Below are positions 37,601 to 50,328 of a stretch of DNA of 64,000 nt, piece by piece. Origin of the DNA: Nereocystis luetkeana (taxonomy: Eukaryota > Sar > Phaeophyceae > Laminariales > Laminariaceae); NCBI GenBank assembly GCA_031213475.1, contig JARUPZ010000005.1, forward strand, positions 7,498,988-7,562,987, written 5' to 3'. The notes under the pieces were generated by a model that was not told where the DNA came from, made no database searches, and worked only from the letters and a program-made list of their open reading frames with translations. Both the position numbers and the translations under genes were made by a program. Each line of letters begins with the position of its first letter. Positions within the stretch are counted from its first letter, which is position 1.

Positions 37601-40600
37601 GAAACCTCCAGCGAGTTGAGCTGGAAAGTAAAAAGTTAATGATTTAATTTTTGAAAAAATCGTCCCACTCCAGAGAGTCGTTGTTGGAGCCCGTCCTCTG
37701 CAGTGGTGACCACGGACTCGTTTTTTTTTTCGGCGATGAGGGAATGTGAGAAGTTCCAACAACAGCACCCGCACACCCACCCACAGGCTGGAGTGTCGGC
37801 GATTTGTTAGCGTGAGAACGGGAACGACCAACACCCACCCCCACACCCATGCGCCGACACACCCATGCAACCCCCGACCCCTTTCGGTTGTGTGTTATGC
37901 AGGTGCTGCAGGGGTTCGAGCAGAAGGAGAACTCGGCGAAGACTTCGTGGGACACGGACGACAGGCTGAATGTCACGCCGACCGGATGGTCGGAGCGCAC
38001 GTACGACATCAAACTCCTCTACGGGTCGCCCGAGGTTCGTAGAGGGTAATATTAATACCTGGTAGTCTGTTTGTTTGTTTTTTTATAAACGTTTTTCAGG
38101 CACAAAATACACCACAGCAGCAGCAGCAGCTGCTGCAGGTTATACTCACAGTGCATCGTACCAGGTATATATGGTAAAATATATGGTGAGTATTATGTGG
38201 GTGTCGAAATCGTTCTCTTGCGGCGGAATAACGCATACCACTATGTCCAAAAATGCAAGCACCTTTTTAATTCAGTATTAGTATAAAATGATCCCTATAT
38301 TTCGGGGCAGAGTTATACCTGGTATGTGCGTGCCCCCTTTATAGATTATAACTATAGCCCACGTTTTCGGGGACAAATTACTTGGAATTAGTGTGGGGGT
38401 CATTTTTTGCGGTATTATACAGTGGTGCACCCGTCTTGAGACCATCCGATTTAAGGCCATGGTAGTATTACGGAGGGCCATAGTTAATAGGACCAAATAT
38501 TGTTATTAACCCTTTTAGAACCGCAGTCCCGATTTGGGGACAAACTACTTGAAATTTGACTGGATTGTCCCCAAAATGAGACTACAGTTCTAAAAGGGTT
38601 AATAGTAAAAATGGTTAAATGTATACCAAGGTAGTTTTTTATGCATACCATAGGTCCTACTAACTATGGTCCCCCGTAGTAATAGTAAGAGATGATCCCA
38701 GCTATAAAGGCTTAACCCCTTTAGAACCGCAGTCCCGTTTTGGGGACAAACTACTCGGAATTTGAATGGTTTGTCCCCAAAAACAGGACTGCGGTTCTAA
38801 AAGGGTTAATTGTCACGAGGAAATAATGCTCGGAATTAGTACTGTCAGTACAATAGTAAAAGATAGGGCACACGTTTTTCATTCGGGGCCTGTCCACTCG
38901 GGTGGTTTTGAAAAACGGGTACCGCACTACAGTACAGCACTACAGTAGTAAATAACAGGTGCTTAGTAGTAAAGAACAGGTGCTTTCGTACAGCAGCAAG
39001 TGGTGCCGCATGCCATACTGGTGCTGCTGCTGCTGGTGCTGTGCTGTGCTGCCCTCAGGTGCCCCCGAGCCGGTCCCCCCTGACGATCCTGCTCAGCACG
39101 GAGCACCCCGAGCTGTTCGAGGTGAAGGCCGTCCAGATGGTGGTCGCCCTCAAGTGGTCCATCTTCGGGCACAGGTAAGGACTGCATTACCACTCTGGCA
39201 GTGAACATGAGGGATGATGGATGATGGGGGGGGTATTCACAGGATTCATGACATCTATATGGGGTCCTCCTGGTACAGGTGAGGTTTATATCGGTAGTGC
39301 TCGATGGCGTCGGTCATCGGCGCATGGTTTCCGTCTGCGCCTTGCATGTAATGCGCGCCCGGAGTGAGTACGCCCTGTATATCCCTGACACCACCGCCAA
39401 CAGTTCACACATCGGGACAGATCATGGTCTATCTATCTATATATCTACACCATCTCTCTGTCTATCTATATATCTAGACCATCTGTCTATCTACCTATCT
39501 ATCTATCTATCTATCCATCTATCTTCTAGACCAAATATGACGAGGGACCATAGTGAATAGGACCAACAATTGTTGTTGTGGACCATAGTAAATAGAACCA
39601 GGTATTGTTGGTAAATACATCGAACCAAATATTGTTGGTAAAAATAGGTAAATACCCGGTATACAGGTTTTTGTGTTTATTGTAGGTTCTGTTTACTATG
39701 GCCCCCCGCAACTAAACGAACCGAATTGTGGCAGGTATTACGTTTGGGAGCTCGGGCGGTACCTGGCGCTGTCCGGAAGCTTCGTGGTCGGGTTCATCAT
39801 ATGCGGCGGCTCGGGCAATTGGATCGGTTCCATCGGATCGGGCTACGACAGGATGAAGGTAAAGAGGCGTTTTTGTTTGTGTTTGCTTAGAAATGTGGTT
39901 GGGTGAAACCGGGGGGGGGGGGGGAGGGGGACGATGGACGTGGGGTGGGGGCAGGGCGTAGGGAGGAGGGAGGAAGGGCGGGCGGGGGGGGGGGGTGCTC
40001 GTGTCATTCATGGCCGTAGTCGCAGGGCCATAGACCCTCGCATCCCTTCTAATGCCAGGACGGAGCACGTCGGGTTTTCACCGACCAGGCAGACATTGCT
40101 TGCACCAAACGCGAAGCGCCTGGGGGTGTGTTTGTTTGGTGTGCTTTGTTTGATTTGCTTTGTTCGGTCTGCTTGTTTTTTTTTTATTTGTTCTGTTTGG
40201 TCTGAAAGCTCGTGTGGACCGTTTGTATCCTTCGTTTTTTTCGATGTGTTCTGTTTGTGTGTGTCTGTGGATGCAACTTACCGCGAAAGCACCGACGACG
40301 GTTGAACTGACTGCTGAACTGATGCCACCGCCGCCGTCGAACGAACTATGGTTGGGACTGCAGGTGGTGGGCGGGACGCTAGCGCGCGGGCTGTGCTGGG
40401 GCCTGACCTTGTACAACCTCTTGGTCGAGGAAGGACGCGAGCTCAGAGCCTCGAAGAGCGTCAAAAAGTGAGAAAGGGCGACTGTAGAGAAAAACCTGGG
40501 GTGGTAGTAGTTGTGGTGGCTGTTGTTGTTGCTGTTGGTGGTGGTGGTGGGGGTTGAGGTTGTAGTGATGGTAGTGTCACTGGTGATGTTGGTGGTGTTG

Positions 40601-42350
40601 CTGTTGGTGCTGTTGGTTTCCTTGGCGTTGTGCCCTTCATTCTCGTGCCGACAGTACCCCCCCCCCTATTTTATATAGGTTGGGTTGGCGTCGGTTGGCA
40701 ACGACACTGTAAAACATGCCGCTCACTACGTGAGCTAGACGACCAGGGTACCGTTTTTTTTTGTTTTTTTTTTTGGCGGTCGCCCACAGCCGGTTGTCGA
40801 GTTAGATCATTTGTGCGAGCCAAAAAACCTTTATTTCGCACAATTGGGAATGATCGGATCACGTAGTGTTCAAGGTAAGGCACCCAAGAGGCGGTTACAT
40901 AGTGCTCCCATTGCTGTCTCTGGAAATGCCTACACCGGGAATTAAATCAACTCATTGAAGCTGTCGTCCATATGCAAGTCCGCCTCAAAAGCGGTTCTTA
41001 GTAGGATGCAGCTCACCCTTCGTGCGACTCGCCAGACATCTCACGGCGCTTCGCGCTTGGTGCAAGCAATGTCTGCCTGGTCGGTGAAAACCCGACATGC
41101 TCCGTCCCGGCACTGTAGGGATGCGAGGGTCTATGGTCATACGACTACGGCCATGCATGAGATCGAGTACATCTCTCCTATCGAGTACACCCCCCCCCCC
41201 CTCCCCCCCGTCCCCGACCCGCTCGGCCCTCATCGGCACCATTCTCCCTTCTGTACGCACTCATGTGAAAAAAGGGCCACGGCCGACCTTGCGGTTCGTA
41301 TACCAAAATAAAAATGCGGTGAAATGTATGCAATACACCAATGTTTCTTGCAACATTGTGTCAGCCGAACCAAACAAAACTAATCTTTACGGCAAAAATG
41401 GCCGCGTTCATGCGTGTGTCTGTGTGTCGTGTGCCTCTTTTATGCTTGTAAAAGGTACCTCTTGGGGGGGTGGAACCTCCAGTCCGTGGTGGCCTACGTG
41501 TTGGTGCTGGCGCTGATACCCGTGTTCAAGCCTTGGCGGCACGGGGTCCAGTGGCAGTACGAAAGCCGTGACGACTTCGGCGACGACGAGACCCTGTATA
41601 CGACGGCGGGCATCGTGAGTGAAGGGGAGGGGGGGAAGGTGGGGGGGGGGCGTGTACTCATTATCATACATGGCCGTATTCGTATGGACCATAGAGGGGC
41701 GGGGGGGGGGGAGGTGGGGAGGGGGGGGGGGGTGTACTCATGCCATGCGTGGCCGTAGTGGTATGATCATTGACCCTCGCATCCCTAGAATCTAGAATGC
41801 CGGGACGGAGCACGTCGGGTTTTCACCCACCGGGAGCGGGGGGGGGGGTGGAGGGGGGGAGGGAGGAAGGAAGGAAGGGGGCAAGGGGAGGGGGGGAGGG
41901 TGGAGAAGGGATTGGGAGGATCCCGGTGGCGGAGGTTAGGCCGCTCGCCGCGGCGGGTTCGAGCGTGACGACCCCGCGTGCCGTATGTTACTTCTTCTTT
42001 CTGTGTTGTTGTCTTGTTTCTTGTGAAGTCTCTCTCTTTTTTGTTGTTGGTGATTACTAACGCCAGGTATTGATTAATTCGTTAGTTGCATGTACGTATA
42101 TTCTCGAAGTGTGTATTTTCGTTCAAGCTGTGGCGTTGTTTTATTGTTGTGTTGTTTGCGGTGTTGCAGGTGCGGCGAGTGATGACGGCCCCCGCGGCCC
42201 TCTTTCTCTTCACCCGGCTGATGGAGCACCTGGCGGTCTGGAGGTCGACGGGAATATTCATCGCGGTGATCCGGATGATGATCGTTAACACCGCCAGCTG
42301 GTCGGTTCTCTTCATTCTGTTCGAGGTACATCAACGGCAGAAGCAGTAGT

Positions 42351-42386
<36 letters not shown>

Positions 42387-42395
42387 AAGTAGTAG

Positions 42396-42456
<61 letters not shown>

Positions 42457-42466
42457 CAGTAGTAGC

Positions 42467-42505
<39 letters not shown>

Positions 42506-45500
42506 GGTAAGATCAACTGGATCTAGCCCGAACCAACATCGTGTCTTCGCTTTCTCCCCGACGCGTGTTAACCGCCCGTTACCGCCACCCCGGTGTGCCG
42601 TTCCTTGTTCAGGTGGCGTTCGCCCTGTCTTTTTACGCCCTCTTGGAAGGAAACCCCGGCTTCGAAACCGTCTGGGAGAGCATGGTGTCGCTGTTCGTCA
42701 TGTCCATGGGGGAGATCACAATTCCGTTTAGCCACGACAGGTGAGCGACGCCGCCGCGGCCGTGGCCGTTACGGGGAGTTTTTAGCCGCCACGTGATCAT
42801 CTCCGAAGAAAAATAATAACACACGGGCTGGTGTTTTGTAGCAGGAAGCGCAACATTTCACCTTGGGGCGATCAAATGTGGAATACGCCGGAGTTTTCGA
42901 TACTGAAAACTTATATATATATGCAAGTTCTCCCTTCGGAGTGGCATGAGCGTAGCGTGTAAGAAGACTCTTGCCAAAATACGTATTTGGTGGGTAGGTT
43001 TGAACTATTCCACCAATTGTATTTATGTGCTGAAATTGGGGGAAGAGCTCAAATGTACCTGTTACAACCAAATACCAGGTATGTATTAGTACGATAAAAG
43101 GATAAAAGTAGTGGAACATGCAGATGAGAGGTGACGTAAGAGGGCAGTTATAATGACCGAAAAAGCAGGTAGAAATTATGTATTTCAGCTGCTATGAGAC
43201 ATGAAGGCGACATGAGTGTGATATGCAACTACGACAGTAAGCACTTCTTCAACGAACCGGAGCGCCAGTAGACTCATGTCCTGCGACACCTAACGGTTCG
43301 ACAACGAACGAAGCCTTTGGCGGACGCCCAAACCAACTACGACAGTTATTCTTCAAGGAAATACGTCTTCAACGAAGCGTAGCAGTGGGCCCGGGGCCGG
43401 CGTGAAACGCAAAAAACTCGAAGCGACGGGAGTAGTAGCAGAAATGCCCTCGCAAACGCAAATGTCGCTACCAACAACGGAAGCAACACCCTGGCAAACA
43501 CCCAAGGTAGATCGAAAAAAACAGGATCCTTCGCTGCCCACAGCACCAAAAGAGGATGCAGAAAAGTCAGTCAGACCTTGGCACTCACCAAGACACTAGC
43601 TTGATGAAGGCGATGCTAATTCTGACACTCTTCTTAGGTGAAGAAACCTCCACCGAAAAAAAAAATGAACCAGTCCGCTCCCCACGCTTGACCTCAAAGC
43701 ACTCGCTGGCAGACGTGCAAGTACACGCACAACGGATGTTTGCTGAAAGTATGAAAATATTATAGACGCAGGCGCACGCTGCAATGAAACGCCCGTGAAC
43801 ACCTCTCAATTCAGACCCGAGGCGCAGACCAAAGGCAGATCAACTGTGTATGGTGCTCTACCGGAAAATCATGATAGACACGAGACCACACTTCAAAGTA
43901 CGAAGGTCTATTCCGAGTCCGACCGAGGAGATCGACCGACACAGCCTTCCCGCTTGGCGGCGCTCTTCTCCAGTTCCACCCGAGCCTTTCCGCCGAACTT
44001 CGCGTGGCGTTCGCCCTGAACTTGCTCGTCGTGGGCGATGAAGAGCTTCCTGGAGTGCTTGGAGCACGAGAAGTGCAGGGGGGCCTTGCACAGGCCGATC
44101 AATATGTCGTTGTCCTTGATAGTTCCTTTGCAGTAGACACAATCCTTCCTGACCAACAAAAAATGATCATTGACAACAAACCGACAGCACAAAAGAGACA
44201 TGTGAGTCGTGTTGAATACAAAGATTTCAGTTGGTATGAGTTTGGTTGACGAAGACTTTGAAAACGGTTCAGAAAATACGCGTTGGCGTGCGCTGTAGAG
44301 GCAGGAAGCACGAAAGGTAAATAGGAATGGGATGCGAGGAAAGATGTTGGCATAGCCTTACGTCTTTTTTTCGCTGCAGAGTCGGAGGGGCAGCCCGAGA
44401 CGACGCCCTTAAGACAGTTCCAAAAATGGGCGTTGGCGTGCGCTGTACAGGAAGAAAACATGCAAGGTAAATAGGAATGGGAGGGAAGGAACAACAACAA
44501 CAACGGCAATGGCGGCGGCAAACGTAAGTGGTAGTAGGTGTACAGGCAGCACGGGTATAATAAAACAAAAGTTGCAGGAGACTTCTATGAGCAAAATAAC
44601 AAAAGCATACGCAAAGAGCAGCAGCAGCATGAATCATGGGAACGTGTTAGTGTACTCAACGCCTGTCTGTTATCATGTCTGAACAACAACAGCAGCAGCG
44701 GCGGTAGACAACTGTCTCGGTGTGGAAAGAAACGCAGGCTGTAAACAACAACGGCAACTGTTCGGAAAAAAAGAACTTTGGTTATATATAGTGTGCAAAA
44801 AAACAACAACGACAGCAGCAGGGCATGTACAAATGGCAGTACGCGTACTATACCCCTGTCTCGGTGTGAGCTCGTATCAAAAAAAAAAAATGGCCAAAAT
44901 TGTTTGGTCATGCGTGCAAAACAAAATCTCGAAATTAGTACCATGGTACCTGGTATGTATTTGTGTCTTGTATCTAGTGATGAAGGTCGACAGCATGTGG
45001 AAACAGCAACAACGCCAACAACAACAACAACATAGGCAACAGCTGCAGCAGCAGCGGCGGCAGACACTGACTCAAAGCTGCCTACAACAGCAACAACGCG
45101 GACGACGACTGCGTACACAACAAAATCAGCATTAGGGACGATAGGCGCGTGGGGTTACAGCAGCAGGAAAAGAAGCAGCAGCAACAGCAGCAGCAATGGG
45201 CTCCGCCACCAAGTCGTGTTCTCGCGTGCGGGGACAGCAACAACGCCAACGACAACAGCATAGACTGACAACAGCAGCGGCGGCGGTAGACACCTACTAC
45301 AGCAACAACAATTGCAGCGTCAGGGGCGGTAGACCCGCGGGGTTACAGCAGTAGGGAAAAGAGCAGCAGCAGCAGCAGCAGTGGGCTGCGCCAGCAAGTC
45401 GTGTCTCGTATCACGAATAAGAATAGCAAGGGTGGATAAAACTCAACAACAGCAGCCGCGGAACAGCAACAACGCCAACAACAGCAGCAGGAACAATAAC

Positions 45501-48500
45501 AGCAGCAGCGGCGGTAGACACTGTTGCGGAAACGAACGCAGGCTGTATACAACAACGGGAGAGACAGCGGAAGTAGCAGCACCAAAGCGAATGGCAGTAG
45601 GCGCAGCCAATAGCGCATAAACAAATGGCATTATGGAAATTACTGTAGTACGTTTTTTGTCTTGGATTTAGTGCTAAAGGCCGAATACGTGCGGGAACAG
45701 CAACAGCACCACCATCAACAGCATTCCAGGTAAACAACAGCAGCAACGACGACGGTAGACACCTGTCTCGGTGTGGAAAGGAACGCAGGCTGTACCGAAC
45801 AACGGCAGCAGCAGCGGCAGCAGCAGCGCATACGCGTACTATACCCATATCTCGGTGTTAACTCGTATAAAAACACAATGGCAAAAACATCTTGGTAGTA
45901 GATTCAGTGCTGGAGGTCGACAACGTGCGGGAACAGTAACAACGTCAACAACAACATAAAGAACAGCTGCAGCGGCGGTAGACACTGACTCGCAGGTCCC
46001 TACAACAGCAACAACGCGAACGACGACTACATAAACCAACCTGAAACGAGAAAAACAGGATCAGGGACGGTAGGCGTGCGGGGTTACAACAGCAGGAAAA
46101 GGAGCAACAGCAGGAGCAGCAGCAAAGGGCTGCGCCACCAAGTCGTGTTCTCGTATTAATACAAACAAAAATGGCAAGTAGTGTGGAAAAAACGCGACAA
46201 CAGCAGCCGCGGGGCGTAGACATAGCAAACAAAAACAGCAACAGAGAAGCACAGAACACAACTCACCGCCACCTCCTGTCTCGAGCGTGAAGGACACGGT
46301 GCAGACGTCGATAAGCCTGGCGCAGAACTCACAGTCTTTGGGCCACTTCAAGATATCCCGCTGCCGGGGCAGGTGTCGCGCCCGCATGTCGCAAGATCAA
46401 CCTTGCCTCCAAAGTTCTATCTCCATAGCTGCGAGATGCAGCGGTTGAACTTTACAGCGGGATTGAGCACTGACTTGGACTGGGTGGTTCTGTTCGAAAC
46501 GGGCTTCCAAGATCAGCCAGAAGAGGGCGAGGCAGAGGAGCCTTGGGGACTTTTCGTAGGTGCATTGAAGGCAGCACCATTAATAGCGGCACCAGGAAAA
46601 AGTGCTGTCCACTCTGTAGAAGCAGCACCACCAGGAGCAGGCGATGCCGTCTACCAGGCAGGAACAGCACTAGCGGGAGGAGCACCCGGTATCAGCAGAA
46701 GCAGCGAAAGCAAAAGCAGTACCAACAGGAGCGGCACCAGAAGGAGCGGCACGAGCAGGAGCGGCACGAGCAGGAGCAACGCTAGCAGGAGGCCAGCGGT
46801 ATAATACGAAGAGGCAGCAACAGCGTGACGCGCGTCGTATGTTGCCTTCATGTGTCCACGCACGCAGATAATCCAATGACCCGCGTCGTATGCCGTCTCA
46901 TAGCCGGTCTTTTCACGACAAAGCAACTGAGATCAACGTTCAATTGGCCAGAAAACTGACAGCCCTGTTGAAACTGTTCCCGAAAAAAATGAAAAAATTC
47001 CGTCTACTCGCGAAAAGTTCAAAGCTCTCGCGAATCATGGTTGACAGTCTTGCGAAAGGCTACCGAAACGCCCTGACAGCGACCGTCCAGAGCAAACGAG
47101 TTTATACTTGTATTTATATATTTATATACGTATAGACGAACATATATATTATAACCGCGTGGACAAGGGGAACACATCGGGGAAGTTTCTATTTTTGGCG
47201 TGTGAGGTGCAGTTCGAGAGATGAGGGTAGTCTTCGTGGTTCTTGAGGAGGCGCCACGTATCTATTTCATAGAGAATACCTTGCTCAAGTAAGAAAATCA
47301 CGGCAGTATAGTATGTATTCAAGGCATATATCGGTCAGCACGGCGAGTAATTCGGGCACTGAACGTCTTGACGTGATCGCATCGACATCAGGAAGACGCC
47401 CATGCCACTTTTTTTTGTTTTTGCGAGCCAACGAGACTGTGATGGGAAACGCCTGCCAAGGTACTAGAAAAAGGTATTGAGCAATTTTTCAAACTCCCGG
47501 GAAATCATTTGTACACCATGGATTTTGAGAGTTGAAAACCAAAATTTTGGCATGGTGGTTCTTCCTGGAAGTGTGCAAAAAGTGAGGCCTGGCTTTTTTG
47601 GTTATATTTTCGTGAGTCAGTTACGGTCAAAGTTGCCGAAAAATCCCGACAAATCGTAAATTTGAGCCTCAGGAACGAAAAAGAACGACACAAATCCATT
47701 TTTTCACATTGCCGTGAAGATGTTTTTTTCGTTCCAAGCTCTCGAAAACCATGGTGTAAAAGTTCCGCAGCCGAAATCTTCCGCCTATCGCTGAGACCAG
47801 CTCGTATTCACGTTAACTTGCGTCATCAATTGATCCTTCCGCCCACCCCACCGTTTGTGTTGTGTGTGGTGTTTTTGTTTCTTTTGCATATTGTGTTGTC
47901 TGCCACATCTCCTTCTCGGAGGCACGACACGTTTTCGTTTTTACTTTTTTTTTTTTGTTCTCCCGATTTCTTGTTCTCTGTTCCTTTCGATTTTTGTTTT
48001 TACTTTGATACAGTGTGTGCCTGTCGTATCCAGTACGATGGCGTGACACCGACTTGTGCTGTCTACTCTGCCTACCGCATAACAATGCAGTATATCTGGA
48101 TCGTATCGTAGTTTTGTGACCACAGAGAGAGCTTCCTGGCTCTAGGATTGAAGAATCGGCACGGACACTGGTTGTGCTGGAAGTCGACTGGTAGGTAAAA
48201 GGGTTCAAAATGTGACAACACAGACCTATGATATTGTTACAATACATACACTCTGTCCGTAAAGGTAAGTGCATAAAATAAGTACCGATTTGATTGGATA
48301 TTAGTATAGCAATCGTCCTAATGCCCACGCACAGAGTGATGGGCCGGAAGAGAGTTCCGACCGCGGGTGTCGACATCGTCATTGTTGACCTCAGTCTGTT
48401 AACTACTGTGGCTGTCCTCGGCCCCAATGCCGACATCAATCTGGTACGTCGATCTCGAGTGTTTTCGAGCTCGACATCGATTTTGAACCGCTCCCGACTC

Positions 48501-50295
48501 GATTCCGAAATGTCCGTGTCGAAATCTCGAATCTAAATCCCGAGTTTCGAATTTCGACGTCGAAGTTCGACTTTTCGAATATCTATTTCAAGATTTCGTT
48601 TGTCGAATCTCGATCTTGAACTCGATGTCGATATCCATGCCATTTCAGTCCCAGGTGAATCTCAACGTGAACGTCGATCCCAATCTCGGTGTCAATGTCG
48701 ACTGCTGTGTTGCGTTTCTTCGTGCTTTTCGTTGTTCCTTCGATGGCTCTTATCGCCCACCTTTTTTTTGTTTTTGTTTTTTGCAGGTATCTGCACGTCG
48801 TGGCGGTACTGATGTTCGTGACGTTCATGCTGCTGGTGGCGATCGTGTACCTCAACCTTCTCGTCGCCATCATGACCAGCGGGTACACCGAGGCAAGGAA
48901 AGAAGCAAGAAGTGGAAAGTGATCAAAAGTGTATCACAGTACGCAGTGGAATTGATTGCTGTCACGTAGTGTCAGTACTTTTCGTTTTTGTTTTTTGCGT
49001 TCTTTCGCTTCCCAATTATTGTTTTCGCCCTCCTTTTCTCTCTCCATCAACCATTGGGTCACGTGTGTAGCAGGCTGCCCCCCCCCTCCAACTACGTACG
49101 GTTCGTGCCTTCTTTCTTATTTTTATCTCCAGAAGACTCCAGCCCTTCCTGCCCACGTTGACTTGCGTCGAGTTTGTAGGGGAAAAAGAGGCGTTTTTTG
49201 TTCTCTAGTCTGCTGCAACGCTTTACGGGGCAAAGGGTCGCTTTGGTTTCTCGTACGCTGTAGATTATGTTTCGTGTTTTTGTGTGTGTGTGCGTGATTG
49301 CCTGATTTAGTTTATGTTTGTGTTTTTTTTTGTTTTCGCCTCTTCGTTCGTGCCTGTCATGACCCGCGGGTGTATGCGCCGAAGCGGTTCAAGCTTTCAA
49401 AGCCTGTTGCTAGTTTCAAGTAAGCTTGAAACACTCCGGATGTCATGCCTATATGCCACACGGCATCGAAGGCACCACTCTATTGCCAATTCACCAACAA
49501 GATGTGGGTGCGGTGTGCTATGGCAGGACGAACACAGGTACATGTCACGAGTATTATGTCACGAGTGTACCGTGATAATCGAGTTTCTGAACAACAGGAA
49601 TATAAGGAACGCTTAGGCATTAATACCAATAAAATACGTTTCGTTAAGTTGTCGTCCAGAGCGGTAAGCCGCCACCGCTATCATAGCAATGTGTGGGCGG
49701 CGGGTTTTCGAGAGGAAGAAGAAGAAGAAGCTGGAGAGCAGGAAAGGCGGGCACGCGCGGTTGTTCTTTCTTCTGCTTTCCGTATTCAGTTTTGTATTTT
49801 CATTTTCTTCCGTGGACAGTGTACTGCTTTTTTTTTCCAACTAAATATATTACGAATACTACGAAATGGTTTGATTTTGTGGTGCAATCTATGGGTATGG
49901 CTGACGGAGAGATTTGATCACCTCGTGCTACTACGGGGGACCATAGATAATGGGACCAAATATTTTTGGTAGAAATGGTTAAATATATAGGTTTTTATAT
50001 ATACTACAGGTCCTATTAACTATGGCCCCCCGTAATAATGGATGGAGGGGATTATTTTGGGCTGTTTTCTTTGTCCACGTGATAACCTTGTTTTCCGTCT
50101 CGCCTTTCGCTTTTGCTGCTGTTGCTGCTATTGCTGCTGTTGCTGCTGCTACCGCCGCCGCTGCTGTGGTGGTGGTGGTACTGGTGCCGTGCAGGTGGTG
50201 AGCGGGGCCAATGCGCAGGCGATGATGAACCGCGCCGCTGCCCTGGTGAAGTGGGAAGGGATCATGTCCGAGCGAACGAGGATAAAGGTGAGAGG

Positions 50296-50328
<33 letters not shown>

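Noticed and set aside
46373..46804. 143-codon plus-strand frame with SRSGT repeats
   Set aside because: It overlaps the minus-strand Cys-rich exon, and its second half is a 15-bp DNA repeat (AGGAGCGGCACGAGC). No splice or family support.
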